A DNA stretch of 64,000 nucleotides from JAFLCM01 sp964510955 (GCA_964510955.1 CAZEDW010000001.1:124001-188000), one strand, 5' to 3'. Counted from the first letter of the stretch, positions 39,971 to 49,727 are shown. Numbers and translations: made by a program. Notes: generated from the sequence alone by a model not told the origin.

Positions 39971-40056
39971 CGGATTGTGGGATCGGCGCCTTGGGATGTG
40001 GAAGAAACGGAGCAACTCCGAATCACATCCCACATCCGAAGTCCGACATCCCACAT
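39971..40056. repeat. Dispersed GGATGTGGGATG-type inverted repeat, copy A (between rpoZ and coaC)
   Basis: Nested inverted repeat: GGGATGTG (39993-40000) pairs with CACATCCC (40024-40031), and inside it CGGAG-CAA-CTCCG (40008-40020). Outside, ATTGTGGGATCGG faces CCGACATCCCACAT. TCCGACATCCCACA (40042-40055) and TCCCACATCC are identical to parts of the element at 61973-62041. Confidence 0.7.
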
Positions 40057-40063
40057 TTCCCGT

Positions 40064-40309
40064 TCAATCCGCGCCGTAGTTCGAACGGCGCGTGGAGGGG
40101 CGGATCGGCTCGGGGTTGTCCGGGTCCAGCGTGATCTTGTCCTGGAGGATCTCGTCGATCACGATCTCCAGATCGGTGCGCCCGTCGCGCTCGACGAGGG
40201 GGCGTGCCCCATCCATCAGGTGCTTGAGGCGACGCTGAATGAGGGCGCACAGCTTGAACCGGCCGCCGACCTTCTGGACAATCTCTTCGCTCTTGAGCGC
40301 TTCGATCAT
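40064..40309 (-). CDS. rpoZ: DNA-directed RNA polymerase omega subunit
   Basis: 81 residues. The short, divergent planctomycete form: MIEALKSEEIVQKVGGRFKL, CALIQRRLKHLMDGARPLVE (the conserved helix that wraps the beta-prime C-terminus) and EIVIDEILQDKITLD. The position next to coaC supports the call, since rpoZ-coaBC is a widespread pair. The start ATG 40309 is preceded by a leader of about 160 bases if the promoter at 40479-40507 is used. The in-frame ATG at 40618 lies upstream of that promoter and is rejected. Confidence 0.78.
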   Translation of the reverse strand: MIEALKSEEIVQKVGGRFKLCALIQRRLKHLMDGARPLVERDGRTDLEIVIDEILQDKITLDPDNPEPIRPSTRRSNYGAD

Positions 40310-40748
40310 GCGTGATGGGCCTGGGAGAAGAACCGTCGTGACGCCTTTGGGCGCGCCGGGTTCCTCAGGGATGGGGGCCAGCGGCCCCAAGTGACGGTGA
40401 ACGACGCCGCTTGGGTTTTCCCCAAACGGTGATTTTTCCAACAGTTGAGCTCGTGACGCCCCTTGCGTCGAGCCGAAGAGTGTATCATCTAGCTGTCCGA
40501 TCCTCAACTGGCGCTGTCCTGACCGGTCCCGATGCCCTCTTTGGGCCTTGGGAAGCCGGATTGTCGCCGGTAAAGGACCGTTCCCACTCCAACCGCCGCC
40601 GCCCGACTTCGCCCCCAAAGGGCCGTCCGAACGAGGCTAAGAACGGCGTTGGTCAGCCCGTGACCGCCTCGCGGCGGAACGATTCAACGGTTGCCTTTGA
40701 TCGGCGGCGCCCAGCGCCCCCGCGGGGCCGCCTGGGAGCCGAGTTTTC
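40310..40748. other. Intergenic region between divergent rpoZ and the DUF3553 gene
   Basis: 439 bases with no supportable gene. It holds the predicted rpoZ promoter (40479-40507) and an A/T-richer stretch around 40420-40500. The leader of rpoZ would be long and GC-rich, with room for regulatory structure, but I can define none. No promoter for the DUF3553 gene is obvious. Confidence 0.45.
40479..40507 (-). promoter_or_regulatory. Predicted sigma-70-type promoter of rpoZ
   Basis: Minus-strand TTGAGG (40507-40502), a 17-base spacer, and TACACT (40484-40479). The best-formed -35/-10 pair I found in the window. Confidence 0.6.
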
Positions 40749-41366
40749 ATGGCTTCGATCCCGATGACGCAGTTCAAGTTCGGCGACCGCCTTGTCCACG
40801 AAGCCCGCCCGGAATGGGGCACGGGTATCGTGACCGCGGTGCAGCCCACGGAGGAGGACGGCGTGGCCTGCCAGCGGGTCACGATCCGTTTCGACCGTGC
40901 GGGCTTGAAAACGCTCACGACCAACATCGCCAAGCTCGCCATCGCCGACGACGACACCCACCCCGCGTCCTCCGTCGCCACCCCGCAGGGCGCGAGCTGG
41001 CTGACCCAACTCGAGAAGGGCACCGTCGATGAGATGATGTCGCGACTGCCCGAGGCGGTGCGCGACCCGTTCACGACCCTGCAAGCCAGGATCGAGGCGA
41101 CCCTCAAGCTTTATCGGTTCTCGTTGCAGGGAGGGGCCTTGATCGACTGGGCCGCCGCCCAGACCGGCCTGAAGGACCCCATGACCCGCTTCAACCGGCA
41201 CGAGCTCGAGACGCTGTTCCAGCGCTACGCCGCCGCGCGTGACGAGCACCTCAAGAGCCTGGTGATCGAGGGACGGCGGAAGGACCCCGCCACCACCGAG
41301 CGCCTGATGGGCGCCGCGCCGCAGTCGGCCCGCGACGCGCTGCGCCGGCTGAACGCGCTGCGTTGA
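40749..41366 (+). CDS. DUF3553 domain-containing protein
   Basis: 205 residues. The N-terminal about 60 residues match DUF3553, a small Tudor-like beta-barrel also found at the C-terminus of PcrA/UvrD-type helicases, where it contacts RNA polymerase: FKFGDRLVHEARPEWGTGIV, and VTIRFDRAGLKTLTTNIAKL. The rest is mainly helical and ends in QSARDALRRLNALR. A role in RNA-polymerase or DNA-repair coupling is possible, but only the domain match supports it. Divergent from rpoZ. Confidence 0.8.
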   Translation: MASIPMTQFKFGDRLVHEARPEWGTGIVTAVQPTEEDGVACQRVTIRFDRAGLKTLTTNIAKLAIADDDTHPASSVATPQGASWLTQLEKGTVDEMMSRLPEAVRDPFTTLQARIEATLKLYRFSLQGGALIDWAAAQTGLKDPMTRFNRHELETLFQRYAAARDEHLKSLVIEGRRKDPATTERLMGAAPQSARDALRRLNALR

Positions 41367-41632
41367 TTCCGCTCAACATCCCGCACAGGCCCGCCCGCCC
41401 GCAGACTGCGCGCGCCGGGCCGTAGTGCCGCGTTTTCTCGGCCAAGCCCCGGACCCGCCCGATCCGGCGGCGTTTTTCCGGACGCGCCTCGCCAGGCCCG
41501 GCGTGGCACGCCCATCCGAACCCGCGGCCCGCGGGTTGTATCTCTCTCCACGTCCGTTCACCCGCCTTCCGGTCATCCGTTCCGGAGGGGTCTTCCGGTG
41601 GGGCGGCAAAACTCAAGACGAGGAGACGAGCC

Positions 41633-41911
41633 ATGACGGAACAGGACTTCGAGAAGAAACTCAGCGAGCTGATCGCCCAGATCGACGGCCTCCCCGACGA
41701 TCAGAAGGCCCAGCTCCACACGCTCGCCGAGGAAACCAAGGCCCGCCAGGCCAAGATCCGAAAGACCATGAAGGACCTTCAGGACTCCATGGACTACCTG
41801 CGCCTCAGCGTTAAGTACATGGTCTTCGATCTCGAGGCCACCCGGCGCGAGAACGAGTACCTCCGCAAAATGCTCGGCCAGGCCAACGGCGGCGCCGACT
41901 CGCAGGGATAA
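41633..41911 (+). CDS. Small coiled-coil protein of unknown function
   Basis: 92 residues, almost entirely helical and charged, with heptad-like Leu/Ile spacing: LSELIAQIDGL, LHTLAEETKARQAKI, and the most conserved-looking part DYLRLSVKYMVFDLEATRRE. No signal peptide or membrane segment. AGGAG lies 8 bases before the ATG. I have an impression of similar proteins in other planctomycetes but know no function. The 266 bases upstream hold no gene that I can support. Confidence 0.7.
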   Translation: MTEQDFEKKLSELIAQIDGLPDDQKAQLHTLAEETKARQAKIRKTMKDLQDSMDYLRLSVKYMVFDLEATRRENEYLRKMLGQANGGADSQG

Positions 41912-42104
41912 CCGCCCGGCAGGGACACCAAGAGAGATCCGACCCACCCCCGCGACGCCCGCCGAACCCTTCGTGGGAGCGACTGCTTAGGCAGCCGCGA
42001 CGGCCAATCGCACGCAGGTACGGGTCCGAAACGAGCCACACTCGTCGCTGGGCGGCGCCTGAGAATGGCGTTGCCCGGTTTGCTGAAGCTCCAGGTCGCA
42101 CGGG

Positions 42105-45100
42105 CTACCCACAGGCATGCCCGAAGGCGGCCAGGAGCAGCACCAGGTCGCCGGTATTAACGAATCCGTCGTTGGTCAGGTCGCCCCCGCTGCCGGGGAG
42201 CACCGATTGCCCGAAGTGCGCCAGCAGCAAGACCAGGTCCGCGGTGCCGACCGCCCGGTCGCCCGAGAGGTCGGCCGGGCACGGCGGGCGGCTGAGCGCG
42301 GCGGTGATGTTCGGTTGGACGCCGCGCGTCGGCTTCGCTCCCCGGCCCGGGGCGCCGCCGCGATCGAGCGCCGCAGTCCCCCGCGCCGCACCAAGCCCCG
42401 CGTTGACCGCCACCAGGTCGGCACGCCCGTTCGCGTCCACGTCGCCCGCTCGCACCAGCCGGGGGTCTGCGCCGGCGAACTGGTCGCCGATATCCGTGAA
42501 CGACAACTGGTCGCCCGTGAGGTCGTTGCGGAACACGCGGATCACGGATTGACTTGACGCGTCGAGCGTCACCACCGCCAGGTCACGGTCCCCGTCGCCG
42601 TCCAGGTCGGCGAGCGCCACCGAGGTCGGCGCGGTCCCCGCGGGAACCTGCGCGCCGGGCTGGAAGCCGCCGGCGCCGTCGCCCATCAGGAACGTCATCG
42701 ATCCGCCGCCCGTGTTCGTGACGACCACGTCCATGTCCTTGCCGTTGTCGATCTGGCCCGGCTCGATGCTCGTCGGCTCCTCGCCGGCGAAGTAGAAGTG
42801 CGGCGTGCTGAGGGCAAACCCCGATGGAGTCTGCACATAGGTCCCCACGGTGCCGTCGCCCGAGTTGGCGGTGACAAGATCGGGCAACGCGTCGGCGTCG
42901 AGGCGGGCGGCCTTGATGTCCACCGGCGCCGCGCCGGCGCCCAGCGTCGCGTTCAGGGCGAACGCGCCAGCGCCGGTGTTATTGAGCACGCTGACGGAGT
43001 TCGAGAGCTTGTTCGCCACCGCGAGGTCGGCCGTCCCGAGATTCCGCAGGTCCGCCGCCGCCACGGCGACGGGCCCCGCCCCCACCGCGATCGTCTGGGT
43101 GACGCTCAACTGCCCGGTGCCGTCGTTGAGGTTGGTCAGAACCTTGACGGTGCCGTCGGCGAAGTTGGTGACGGCCAGATCAACGGCGTTGTCGGCGTTG
43201 AAGCGCCCGGCGGCGATGCCGCGCGGGTCCACCCCCACCGTGATCGTGACGCTGGGCGCCTGGGTGAATCCCGCCCACGAACCGCCCGGCCCGGTATTCC
43301 CCGCGTTACGGAGGATGACCACCGAGCCGGGGGACGTGCCCGGGTTCGTCGGGTCGGGGATGCTCACCGCGAGGTCAAGGTCGCCGTCCCCGTCAAAGTC
43401 GGCGAGCACCGCCCCCGCGGGGACGCCGGCGACGGGTGTCGAGGCGGACGGGCCCAGGTCGATGTCGCTCGAGAGCGAAGCGCAGTAGAGGCTGACGCCC
43501 GGTGAACGGGCTTCGTAGGTGTAGGCGGGGATGAGAAAGCGCCCGCCCGGCAGCGCGGGCATCAGGGCCACGCCGAACGCGCCGGTCATCGAGCCCGCCG
43601 AGAGGAACGGGAGCGTGTCGCCCACACTGGGCACATACGCGGGGTTCAGGTTGCTCACCACGAGCGAGCCGGCGAGCGTGGCCCCCTGCGAAACGGTGAG
43701 TTGATCCCGCGACGAGGCCGACGCCAGGTCGATGAGCAGCGAACCGGTCTGCGGGTGCGTCAGGCCGTCGGGGTCGGCGCACGGGCAGGTGGCGCACGTC
43801 TTGCCAGGGTGGAACACCCCGCCGACGTCGAAGCAAGCCTGGCCGGTGGTGTCGGCGCAGCCGGAGATGGTGCAGCACGCCCCAGGCGGCGAGCACACCA
43901 CGTCGCACATGACCAGGTCGCCCAGGATACTCAGAGTGCCCACGCCCGAGGCGTCTTCCGCGCCGGAAGACGGAGCGATAGCGCCGACGTTGCGGACAAC
44001 ACCGTCCGCGAGCGTGATATTGACCACCGAGTTTCCCGCGAGCAATCCGCCGGCATTGATCTCTACGCCGGGGCCGGTGAAGAGCCCGCCGTTGTTGACC
44101 TGGAGCGCGCCGCCCGAGTTCACCACCAGGGGAATCGTGTTTTCAATCCAGGTCGAGCCCGGATCGGTTACGACGGCCAGGCCCGACGAGGCAGCGTTGG
44201 CGGCGATGGCCAGCTCATCATCCGTCGAGGTCGTCATTGCAGCGCCGGCTTCGACACGGAGAACGGCGCTGCCCGAGTAGCCGATGAAAAAATCCTCGGA
44301 TTGAACCGTCCATGAAGAGCCGGGGCCGATCACCGCGGCCGCTCCGGCGGCGCCGTTGCCGGTTCCGATGCTCAGCGAGGCGAGCGGCGCAAGCGAGTAC
44401 GCCTGCGCGCCGGGTTCGCCGGGGCCGTTGCCGCCGATGCGGAACTCGCCGCTTCCGGCGAGCCCGATATCGACCGTGCCTCCCGCGTCCGAGTGCGCCA
44501 GCGTGGCCCCGGCGCCGAGCACCCGCACCAGACCGGTCGAGCCCGGGCGCTCGCCGACCGTCAGACCGCCGTGAACCACGGCCTCGGCCTCGTTACGAAC
44601 GGTCAGCCGTCCCTCGCCGAAGGCACGACCGACCGACACGGGACCGGACACGACCAGGCGGGCCCCGGTGTCATCGATCGAAAGCTCGTTGAGCGCCGCC
44701 GAAGGTCCGCTGTGGGCCGCGATAGAGACGGCCGATGCGATGGCGTCCGCCTGCGACCCGGCAAGGGAGTTGCGAACGCTCAGCACCAGGGGTTCGGCGC
44801 CGGCGGCGTCGACAAGGATGCCGGGGTCGTCCGGGCCCGCCGCGCCGGAGCCGAGCAGGAGCGATCGCCCGGAAAGGTCGAGCGTCACCGAGTCGGTTCG
44901 GGCCGTGATGCCCCGCACTTCCAGCGGATCGACGCCGGTGGGGAGCACGATCTGCACAGCGCCGGGCGAGTAGCCGGCCGCCGCCGCGTCGATGGTGACG
45001 CGGTCGAACCGCGTCGGCGCCGCGCCGCAGGCCCAGTTGGTGTTCGAGGCCCAGCTCCCGGCGCCCGCAACTCCCCAAAGTGCCGTGTCACGCCCCCACA

Positions 45101-47471
45101 GCGCATAGCCGGCAGTGAGCTGCCCGCCCGCGCCGATCAGGTTGCCGATGAACAGGCGGGCGAGGGCGGGGCCGCTCCCGTCAGGATCAAACGGAAGCGC
45201 GACGCTGGCGTAACCGACCGTCCCGGTACCTAGAGCTTGCCAGGTCGCGCCGTCCCACTCCGCGACGCTCCCGGTGGGAACACCGCCGGCGGACTGGAAC
45301 CCGCCGCACACGATCAGACGCGCCGCCTGCGGTCCCGCACCGTCTGCGTCGAACGTACCGAACGCGACGACGGGGCCGTCGACCCCTGATCCGAGCGCGA
45401 ACCACTGATTCGCGGCCCACCGTCCGATGCCGCGGGCGCTGACCGAGCCGAGCGATGTGAAATCGCCGCCGACGATCAGGTCTTCCGCGAGCGGCCCGGC
45501 GCCGTCGGGGTCGAAAGTGCCCAGCGCCGAAACTCTTGCGTTCGGGGCTCCCCCCCCGAGCAGCGCCCACGAACCCCCGTTCCAACGCGCGATCCTGCCG
45601 GCGGGCACGCCGCCGATCATGGTGAACTGACCGCCGGCGACAAGCCACGGCTGGACCGGGCCAGGGCCGTCGGAATCGAAGGCCGTCAACGCCTCGACAA
45701 CCTGGTTGGCGCCAGCACCCATCGGCTGCCACGAGGAGCCGTTCCATTGAGCGATGTTGCTCGCGGGCACGCCCCCGGCGTGGGTAAAAACCCCGCCGGC
45801 AATGAGGCGCGGAAGCCCGGGCCCCGCGCCGTCGGCGTCGTAGACCTGGAGGGCCGTCACGGTGTTGCTGACCCCTGTGCCGAGCGGCTGCCAGGAGGCG
45901 CCGTCCCACGAGGCAATACAGTTCGCCGGTGCGCCCCCGGCGTAGGTGAAGTTTCCCCCCGCGATGAGCGTCGCGGGCGCGAGCCCGGGGCCGTCGGGGT
46001 CGTACACCGTCACCGCGTAGGCATTCGGCTGGTAGCCGTCCGCGGTCAACCCCGATCCAAGGGCGGTCCATGAAATCCCGTCCCACAAGGCGATCTGCTG
46101 CGCTTGGGCGCCGCCGATGCATGAGAAGCGACCGGCGCCCGCCAGCATCGCGGCCTGCGCGCCTGGGCCGTCGGGATCGTACAGAACGGCGGCATAAACA
46201 CCCCCGTTGGTGCCGCGTCCCAGCGACGACCACTGCGATCCAGTGCGCAAAGCCACCTGAGAGACGGCGGCCTCGCCCGCCGTGAAGAACGACCCCCCGA
46301 CGACCAGGCCCGGATTTCTCGGTCCGTCGCCGTCCGGATCAATCTGGATCATCGCCGCGATGTACGCACCCCCTGGACCAAAGCCGTAATCGACCCATTG
46401 CGACCCATCCCAGCGCGTGATCGCGTCGATCCCCTTGTCAATGTTTGTTCCGCTGATGAGCAGTTGTGACGGGAGAGGTCCGTCGCCGTCCTCATCGAAT
46501 GAGCAGGCCGAAAGCACCTCGGCGAACAGCGTCGTGCCGATGCCGGACCAGTTCGTTCCGTTCCATTGCGCGACGTTCTTGACCGCGAAGTCCTCGGGGA
46601 GCCGGAAGTCACCGGCGGCGACCAGGATCGGCGGGGCCGCGCCGCATGGCCCGTCCGGATCGTGAACCGCAAGCGCGTAAACATTCCCATCGATGCCGGT
46701 GTCGAGTGGCGACCAGTTCTCACCGTTCCACGCCGCGATGCTCGCCGCGGGCTTCCCGCCTGCCGTTGTGAACGTGCCCGCGGCGATCAACACCGGCAGT
46801 ACCGGTCCGGGCCCGTCGGCGTCAAAGACGGTCAATGCGTTGACGTACACGGCCGGCCCATCAAGGCCGGACCCCAGAGGCTGCCATGCCGCTCCATCCC
46901 ACCTCGCGATCGACCCGAGCGGCCCCGCGCCAAGTTCGGAGAAGCGGCCGGCTGCGATCAGCGATCCCGGCAACGGCCCGTCCCCGTCTGGGTCGAACTC
47001 GGCGAGCGCATAGACCGTCTGGTTGCCGGAGGCGGTACTCGCCATGTCCGACCACGATGCGCCGTCCCAGCGGCGGATGACCACGTTGTTTGCCGACCAC
47101 TCGCCTCCCGCAACGATCTCGGGCGGCGCCGGGCCATCACCGTCGGGGTCCACGGCGGCCAGCGAATACACATTCCCCTCCGCGGCGGTTTCCGCGCCGA
47201 GCTCGGCCCACGAGAACCCGTCCCACATCGCCACACCCCGCGCCGCCGCGCTCCCCGCCCGGTTGATGTGCCCGCCAACAACCAGCACGCCCGGCTGGGG
47301 TCCGCGCCCATCAGGGTCCAGGACGCACAAGCTGAGCACTTCTCCGTCATTATCTATCCCGGGAAATCCGCTGCCCGGGAGCCAGGCGGGATCACAGACC
47401 TGCCCAGACCCCACCTCCGCCGCCGCCAGCAGCAACGGAACGAAGCCAAAATGGCGAAGCCTGCGCGGCAT
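42105..47471 (-). CDS. Giant secreted repeat protein (kelch-like WDG repeats, FG-GAP/VCBS repeats, dockerin-like tail)
   Basis: 1,788 residues. GGAGA lies 6 bases before ATG 47471; a signal peptide runs to about residue 23 (LLLAAAEVGSGQ). Residues about 25-860 contain some 13 repeats of about 60 residues. Each joins a W(D/N)G-x-x-W-x-x-LG motif to a loop such as DPDGDGPLPGSLIAAGRF or DADGAGPGLPRLIAGG. They resemble kelch or propeller blades. Residues about 870-1270 are autotransporter-like beta repeats (GSGAAGPDDPGILVDAAG). A Cys-rich unit (CCTISGCADTTGQACFDVGG) follows, then FG-GAP/VCBS repeats (DFDGDGDLDLAVS, ADLDGDGDRDLAVV). It ends in a dockerin-like pair, CPADLSGDRAVGTADLVLLL and GDLTNDGFVNTGDLVLLLAAFG. 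Extracellular adhesin or matrix protein is the likely role. Confidence 0.85.
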   Translation of the reverse strand: MPRRLRHFGFVPLLLAAAEVGSGQVCDPAWLPGSGFPGIDNDGEVLSLCVLDPDGRGPQPGVLVVGGHINRAGSAAARGVAMWDGFSWAELGAETAAEGNVYSLAAVDPDGDGPAPPEIVAGGEWSANNVVIRRWDGASWSDMASTASGNQTVYALAEFDPDGDGPLPGSLIAAGRFSELGAGPLGSIARWDGAAWQPLGSGLDGPAVYVNALTVFDADGPGPVLPVLIAAGTFTTAGGKPAASIAAWNGENWSPLDTGIDGNVYALAVHDPDGPCGAAPPILVAAGDFRLPEDFAVKNVAQWNGTNWSGIGTTLFAEVLSACSFDEDGDGPLPSQLLISGTNIDKGIDAITRWDGSQWVDYGFGPGGAYIAAMIQIDPDGDGPRNPGLVVGGSFFTAGEAAVSQVALRTGSQWSSLGRGTNGGVYAAVLYDPDGPGAQAAMLAGAGRFSCIGGAQAQQIALWDGISWTALGSGLTADGYQPNAYAVTVYDPDGPGLAPATLIAGGNFTYAGGAPANCIASWDGASWQPLGTGVSNTVTALQVYDADGAGPGLPRLIAGGVFTHAGGVPASNIAQWNGSSWQPMGAGANQVVEALTAFDSDGPGPVQPWLVAGGQFTMIGGVPAGRIARWNGGSWALLGGGAPNARVSALGTFDPDGAGPLAEDLIVGGDFTSLGSVSARGIGRWAANQWFALGSGVDGPVVAFGTFDADGAGPQAARLIVCGGFQSAGGVPTGSVAEWDGATWQALGTGTVGYASVALPFDPDGSGPALARLFIGNLIGAGGQLTAGYALWGRDTALWGVAGAGSWASNTNWACGAAPTRFDRVTIDAAAAGYSPGAVQIVLPTGVDPLEVRGITARTDSVTLDLSGRSLLLGSGAAGPDDPGILVDAAGAEPLVLSVRNSLAGSQADAIASAVSIAAHSGPSAALNELSIDDTGARLVVSGPVSVGRAFGEGRLTVRNEAEAVVHGGLTVGERPGSTGLVRVLGAGATLAHSDAGGTVDIGLAGSGEFRIGGNGPGEPGAQAYSLAPLASLSIGTGNGAAGAAAVIGPGSSWTVQSEDFFIGYSGSAVLRVEAGAAMTTSTDDELAIAANAASSGLAVVTDPGSTWIENTIPLVVNSGGALQVNNGGLFTGPGVEINAGGLLAGNSVVNITLADGVVRNVGAIAPSSGAEDASGVGTLSILGDLVMCDVVCSPPGACCTISGCADTTGQACFDVGGVFHPGKTCATCPCADPDGLTHPQTGSLLIDLASASSRDQLTVSQGATLAGSLVVSNLNPAYVPSVGDTLPFLSAGSMTGAFGVALMPALPGGRFLIPAYTYEARSPGVSLYCASLSSDIDLGPSASTPVAGVPAGAVLADFDGDGDLDLAVSIPDPTNPGTSPGSVVILRNAGNTGPGGSWAGFTQAPSVTITVGVDPRGIAAGRFNADNAVDLAVTNFADGTVKVLTNLNDGTGQLSVTQTIAVGAGPVAVAAADLRNLGTADLAVANKLSNSVSVLNNTGAGAFALNATLGAGAAPVDIKAARLDADALPDLVTANSGDGTVGTYVQTPSGFALSTPHFYFAGEEPTSIEPGQIDNGKDMDVVVTNTGGGSMTFLMGDGAGGFQPGAQVPAGTAPTSVALADLDGDGDRDLAVVTLDASSQSVIRVFRNDLTGDQLSFTDIGDQFAGADPRLVRAGDVDANGRADLVAVNAGLGAARGTAALDRGGAPGRGAKPTRGVQPNITAALSRPPCPADLSGDRAVGTADLVLLLAHFGQSVLPGSGGDLTNDGFVNTGDLVLLLAAFGHACG

Positions 47472-47744
47472 AACGCGTCTCCAAAAGGTCAAACAACCCA
47501 GGCGCTGCCCGACAGAGAGACTACAGCAGGGTGTGCGCGCGCCGAAGCACAAAAACTCCGATGGTCCCAGCCTGAGGGAATTATCGACTGTTTCCGGGTC
47601 CGGTTTGGTTCCCACCGGGCCGCTTCGGGCGGCGATTGCGTGTCCCATGGCCCACGCCCAAGGAGCCGCCGAGTTCGGCGCGGCACCCCACCCCGGCGGC
47701 TTCGCCCACGCCTGGTCTCGCTGGACGCTCGTCTCCCCTTGCCG

Positions 47745-47750
47745 TAGCGT
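47745..47750 (+). promoter_or_regulatory. -10-like box of exbD
   Basis: TAGCGT ends 6 bases before GTG 47757. A TGGACG hexamer lies 17 bases upstream (47722-47727) as a possible -35. Confidence 0.5.
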
Positions 47751-47756
47751 CACGGC

Positions 47757-48185
47757 GTGCGCCGCCCCCGACGAACCACCTTTGACATCCGCTTCGAGCT
47801 CGCCCCCATGCTCGACGTGGTGTTCATCCTGCTCATCTTCTTCATCTTCGCGATGGTGCTGAGCAAGCGGTTCACGGTGACGGACATCCGCCTTCCGGCC
47901 TCCGGACCGGGGGCGACGGGCCAGCCGACGCCCGGTGACGCGATCATCGTGTCGCTCAATTCGGGCGGCGGCGTGTCGGTGAACAACACCCCCACCGAGA
48001 TGGAGTCGCTCCCAGACCGCCTCGCCGAGCTGCAGCGCAAGACCCCCAGCGCCAGGGTCTACCTTGCGCCGGACACCTCCGCTTCCAGCGGCGAGCTGTT
48101 CCGGCTGATGGACACGCTTGCCAAGGCGGGGGTGCGCGATCTGCGATTCCTTCGAAAGACAATGGAATCCGGGCCACCCAAGTGA
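47757..48185 (+). CDS. exbD: ExbD/TolR-family biopolymer transport protein
   Basis: 142 residues: a short cytoplasmic N-terminus with FELAPMLDVVFILLIFFIF, in which the Asp is the proton-relay residue of the single ExbD helix, then a periplasmic domain (DIRLPASGPG, RVYLAPDTSASSGELFRLMD, GVRDLRFLRK). With ExbB it energises TonB- or Tol-type transport across the outer membrane. No exbB is adjacent in the window; the tonB gene lies 1.6 kb downstream, after a secreted-protein gene. The start is a GTG 6 bases after TAGCGT. Confidence 0.88.
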   Translation: MRRPRRTTFDIRFELAPMLDVVFILLIFFIFAMVLSKRFTVTDIRLPASGPGATGQPTPGDAIIVSLNSGGGVSVNNTPTEMESLPDRLAELQRKTPSARVYLAPDTSASSGELFRLMDTLAKAGVRDLRFLRKTMESGPPK

Positions 48186-48401
48186 ACCGATCGTGCCTGC
48201 TTGATTTCAGAGGCGTTTCCGCGGACGCCCACCGATTCGTGGTCAGATAACCGAAGCGTTCATCGATCAGGTGTGCCCAGTCCTCGGCCCAAACTCGGTC
48301 CCACCGGACCGGATGAATTGCCGAGCATCTCACCGCGGGCGAAAATGATCGGAGTATTCGGGGTGCCACCACTTCGGGTGCCCGATCTGCGAGGAGGAGC
48401 T

Positions 48402-49727
48402 ATGACCATTCCATGCTTCCAGGCTCGGTTCATTCAGTCACTCGCGTTGTCCGCGAGTTTGGTTCTTCCTGTGGCCGTTCCAACCGGTGCCTCGGCACAA
48501 ACTTCGCCGACCGCGTTCAACTATCAGGGTCGGCTGACCCAGGGCGTCCAATCCTTCACGGGGACGGCCGACCTCACGTTTACACTGTTCGACGCCGAGT
48601 CCGGAGGCTCCGTCGTCGCCGGCCCGCTGACACTCAAAGGTGTGCAGGTGCAGGCTGGGCTGTTCAACGCCACCGTGGATTTCGGTGTGCCATCAACTGG
48701 GGGCGGGTCGCCCCGCTGGTTGGAGATCAGCGCAACAGCGCCGTCCTTCGGGGGCTCGCCCGTCACCGTTTCGCCGCGCCAGCCAATCGGCTCGGTGCCC
48801 GGCGCAGCGGTGGCGTTCGCCGTGCCCGTGTACAGCGGCTCACCATTCGTCCCGTTCAAGGGCGCCGTCCGCTTCAACGATGCGCGCAATGACTTCGAGG
48901 GGCACAACGGGTTGTTCTGGGTCAGTCTCACCGGGCGTACGGCCCCCGCGTTCAACACCGCCCTGTACACCGCCCCAGGAACCGTCAACTTCACCGTCCC
49001 GGCAGGTATCACACTTCTCTACGCGGAGGCTTGGGGAGCGGGAGGCGGCGGTGGGGGTTGCATCAATGTCACGCCATCCTGCGCGTCGAGCGAGGGCTCG
49101 CTCGGCGGCGGGGGCGGCGGCGCCGGCGGATACGCCGCAAGCCTACTCAACGTCACCCCCGGGGAAGTGCTCACCCTGGTGGTTGGCGCAGGCGGCGAGC
49201 TCGGTATCAACAGCAACTTCACCTTTGGACAGGGGTCGCCCGGTGGAACAGGCGGCGATTCCACCATACTGAGGGGTCCCGCCGAGTTGCTCAACGCGAC
49301 CGGCGGCGGCGGCGGCGCCGGAGCAATCTGGGCTGGGATGGACGGGAACTGCAACTACAACGCGCCGGGTCTCGTACCCGGTGGCGCTGGTGGTTCCGGC
49401 ACCGTGGGAGCTTACTCGCTGGCCCCGGGCACACCCGGCACCTTTGGGGGGATCCCGCTCCGCAACTGCACGGTCCTGCCCGGGAACTCCTGGGGCTTCC
49501 CCGCTGGTCCCGCGGTCAACTGCTGTTTCAGCGGTGCTCCGGGATTGAGCGGCCTCGCGCCGGGTTCCGCGTTCGCTACCGCCGGATTGCCCGGCGCCGT
49601 TCCAATGCTCAGCACCACCGGCAAGGGCGGTGTGGGCGCCGTGGGCAAGGCCTCGTGCAGCGGGACCACCTACGAAGGGCGAAGCTCGGACCCGGGTCAG
49701 CCCGGCGGCATCCGCCTCTTCTGGTAA
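48402..49727 (+). CDS. Secreted glycine-rich domain protein
   Basis: 441 residues. GAGGAGGAG lies just before ATG 48402; a signal peptide ends at GASAQ. The N-terminal part (about 33-185: FNYQGRLTQGVQSFTGTADLTF, IGSVPGAAVAFAVPV) resembles the domain placed before tail-fibre-like or trimeric head domains in many secreted bacterial proteins. From about 195 on it is the glycine-rich domain seen in phage fibres and exoproteins: YTAPGTVNFTVPAGITLL, then AEAWGAGGGGGG-type loops and VTPGEVLTLVVGAGGELG. It lies between exbD and tonB but has its own strong ribosome-binding site and probably its own promoter. Confidence 0.75.
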   Translation: MTIPCFQARFIQSLALSASLVLPVAVPTGASAQTSPTAFNYQGRLTQGVQSFTGTADLTFTLFDAESGGSVVAGPLTLKGVQVQAGLFNATVDFGVPSTGGGSPRWLEISATAPSFGGSPVTVSPRQPIGSVPGAAVAFAVPVYSGSPFVPFKGAVRFNDARNDFEGHNGLFWVSLTGRTAPAFNTALYTAPGTVNFTVPAGITLLYAEAWGAGGGGGGCINVTPSCASSEGSLGGGGGGAGGYAASLLNVTPGEVLTLVVGAGGELGINSNFTFGQGSPGGTGGDSTILRGPAELLNATGGGGGAGAIWAGMDGNCNYNAPGLVPGGAGGSGTVGAYSLAPGTPGTFGGIPLRNCTVLPGNSWGFPAGPAVNCCFSGAPGLSGLAPGSAFATAGLPGAVPMLSTTGKGGVGAVGKASCSGTTYEGRSSDPGQPGGIRLFW

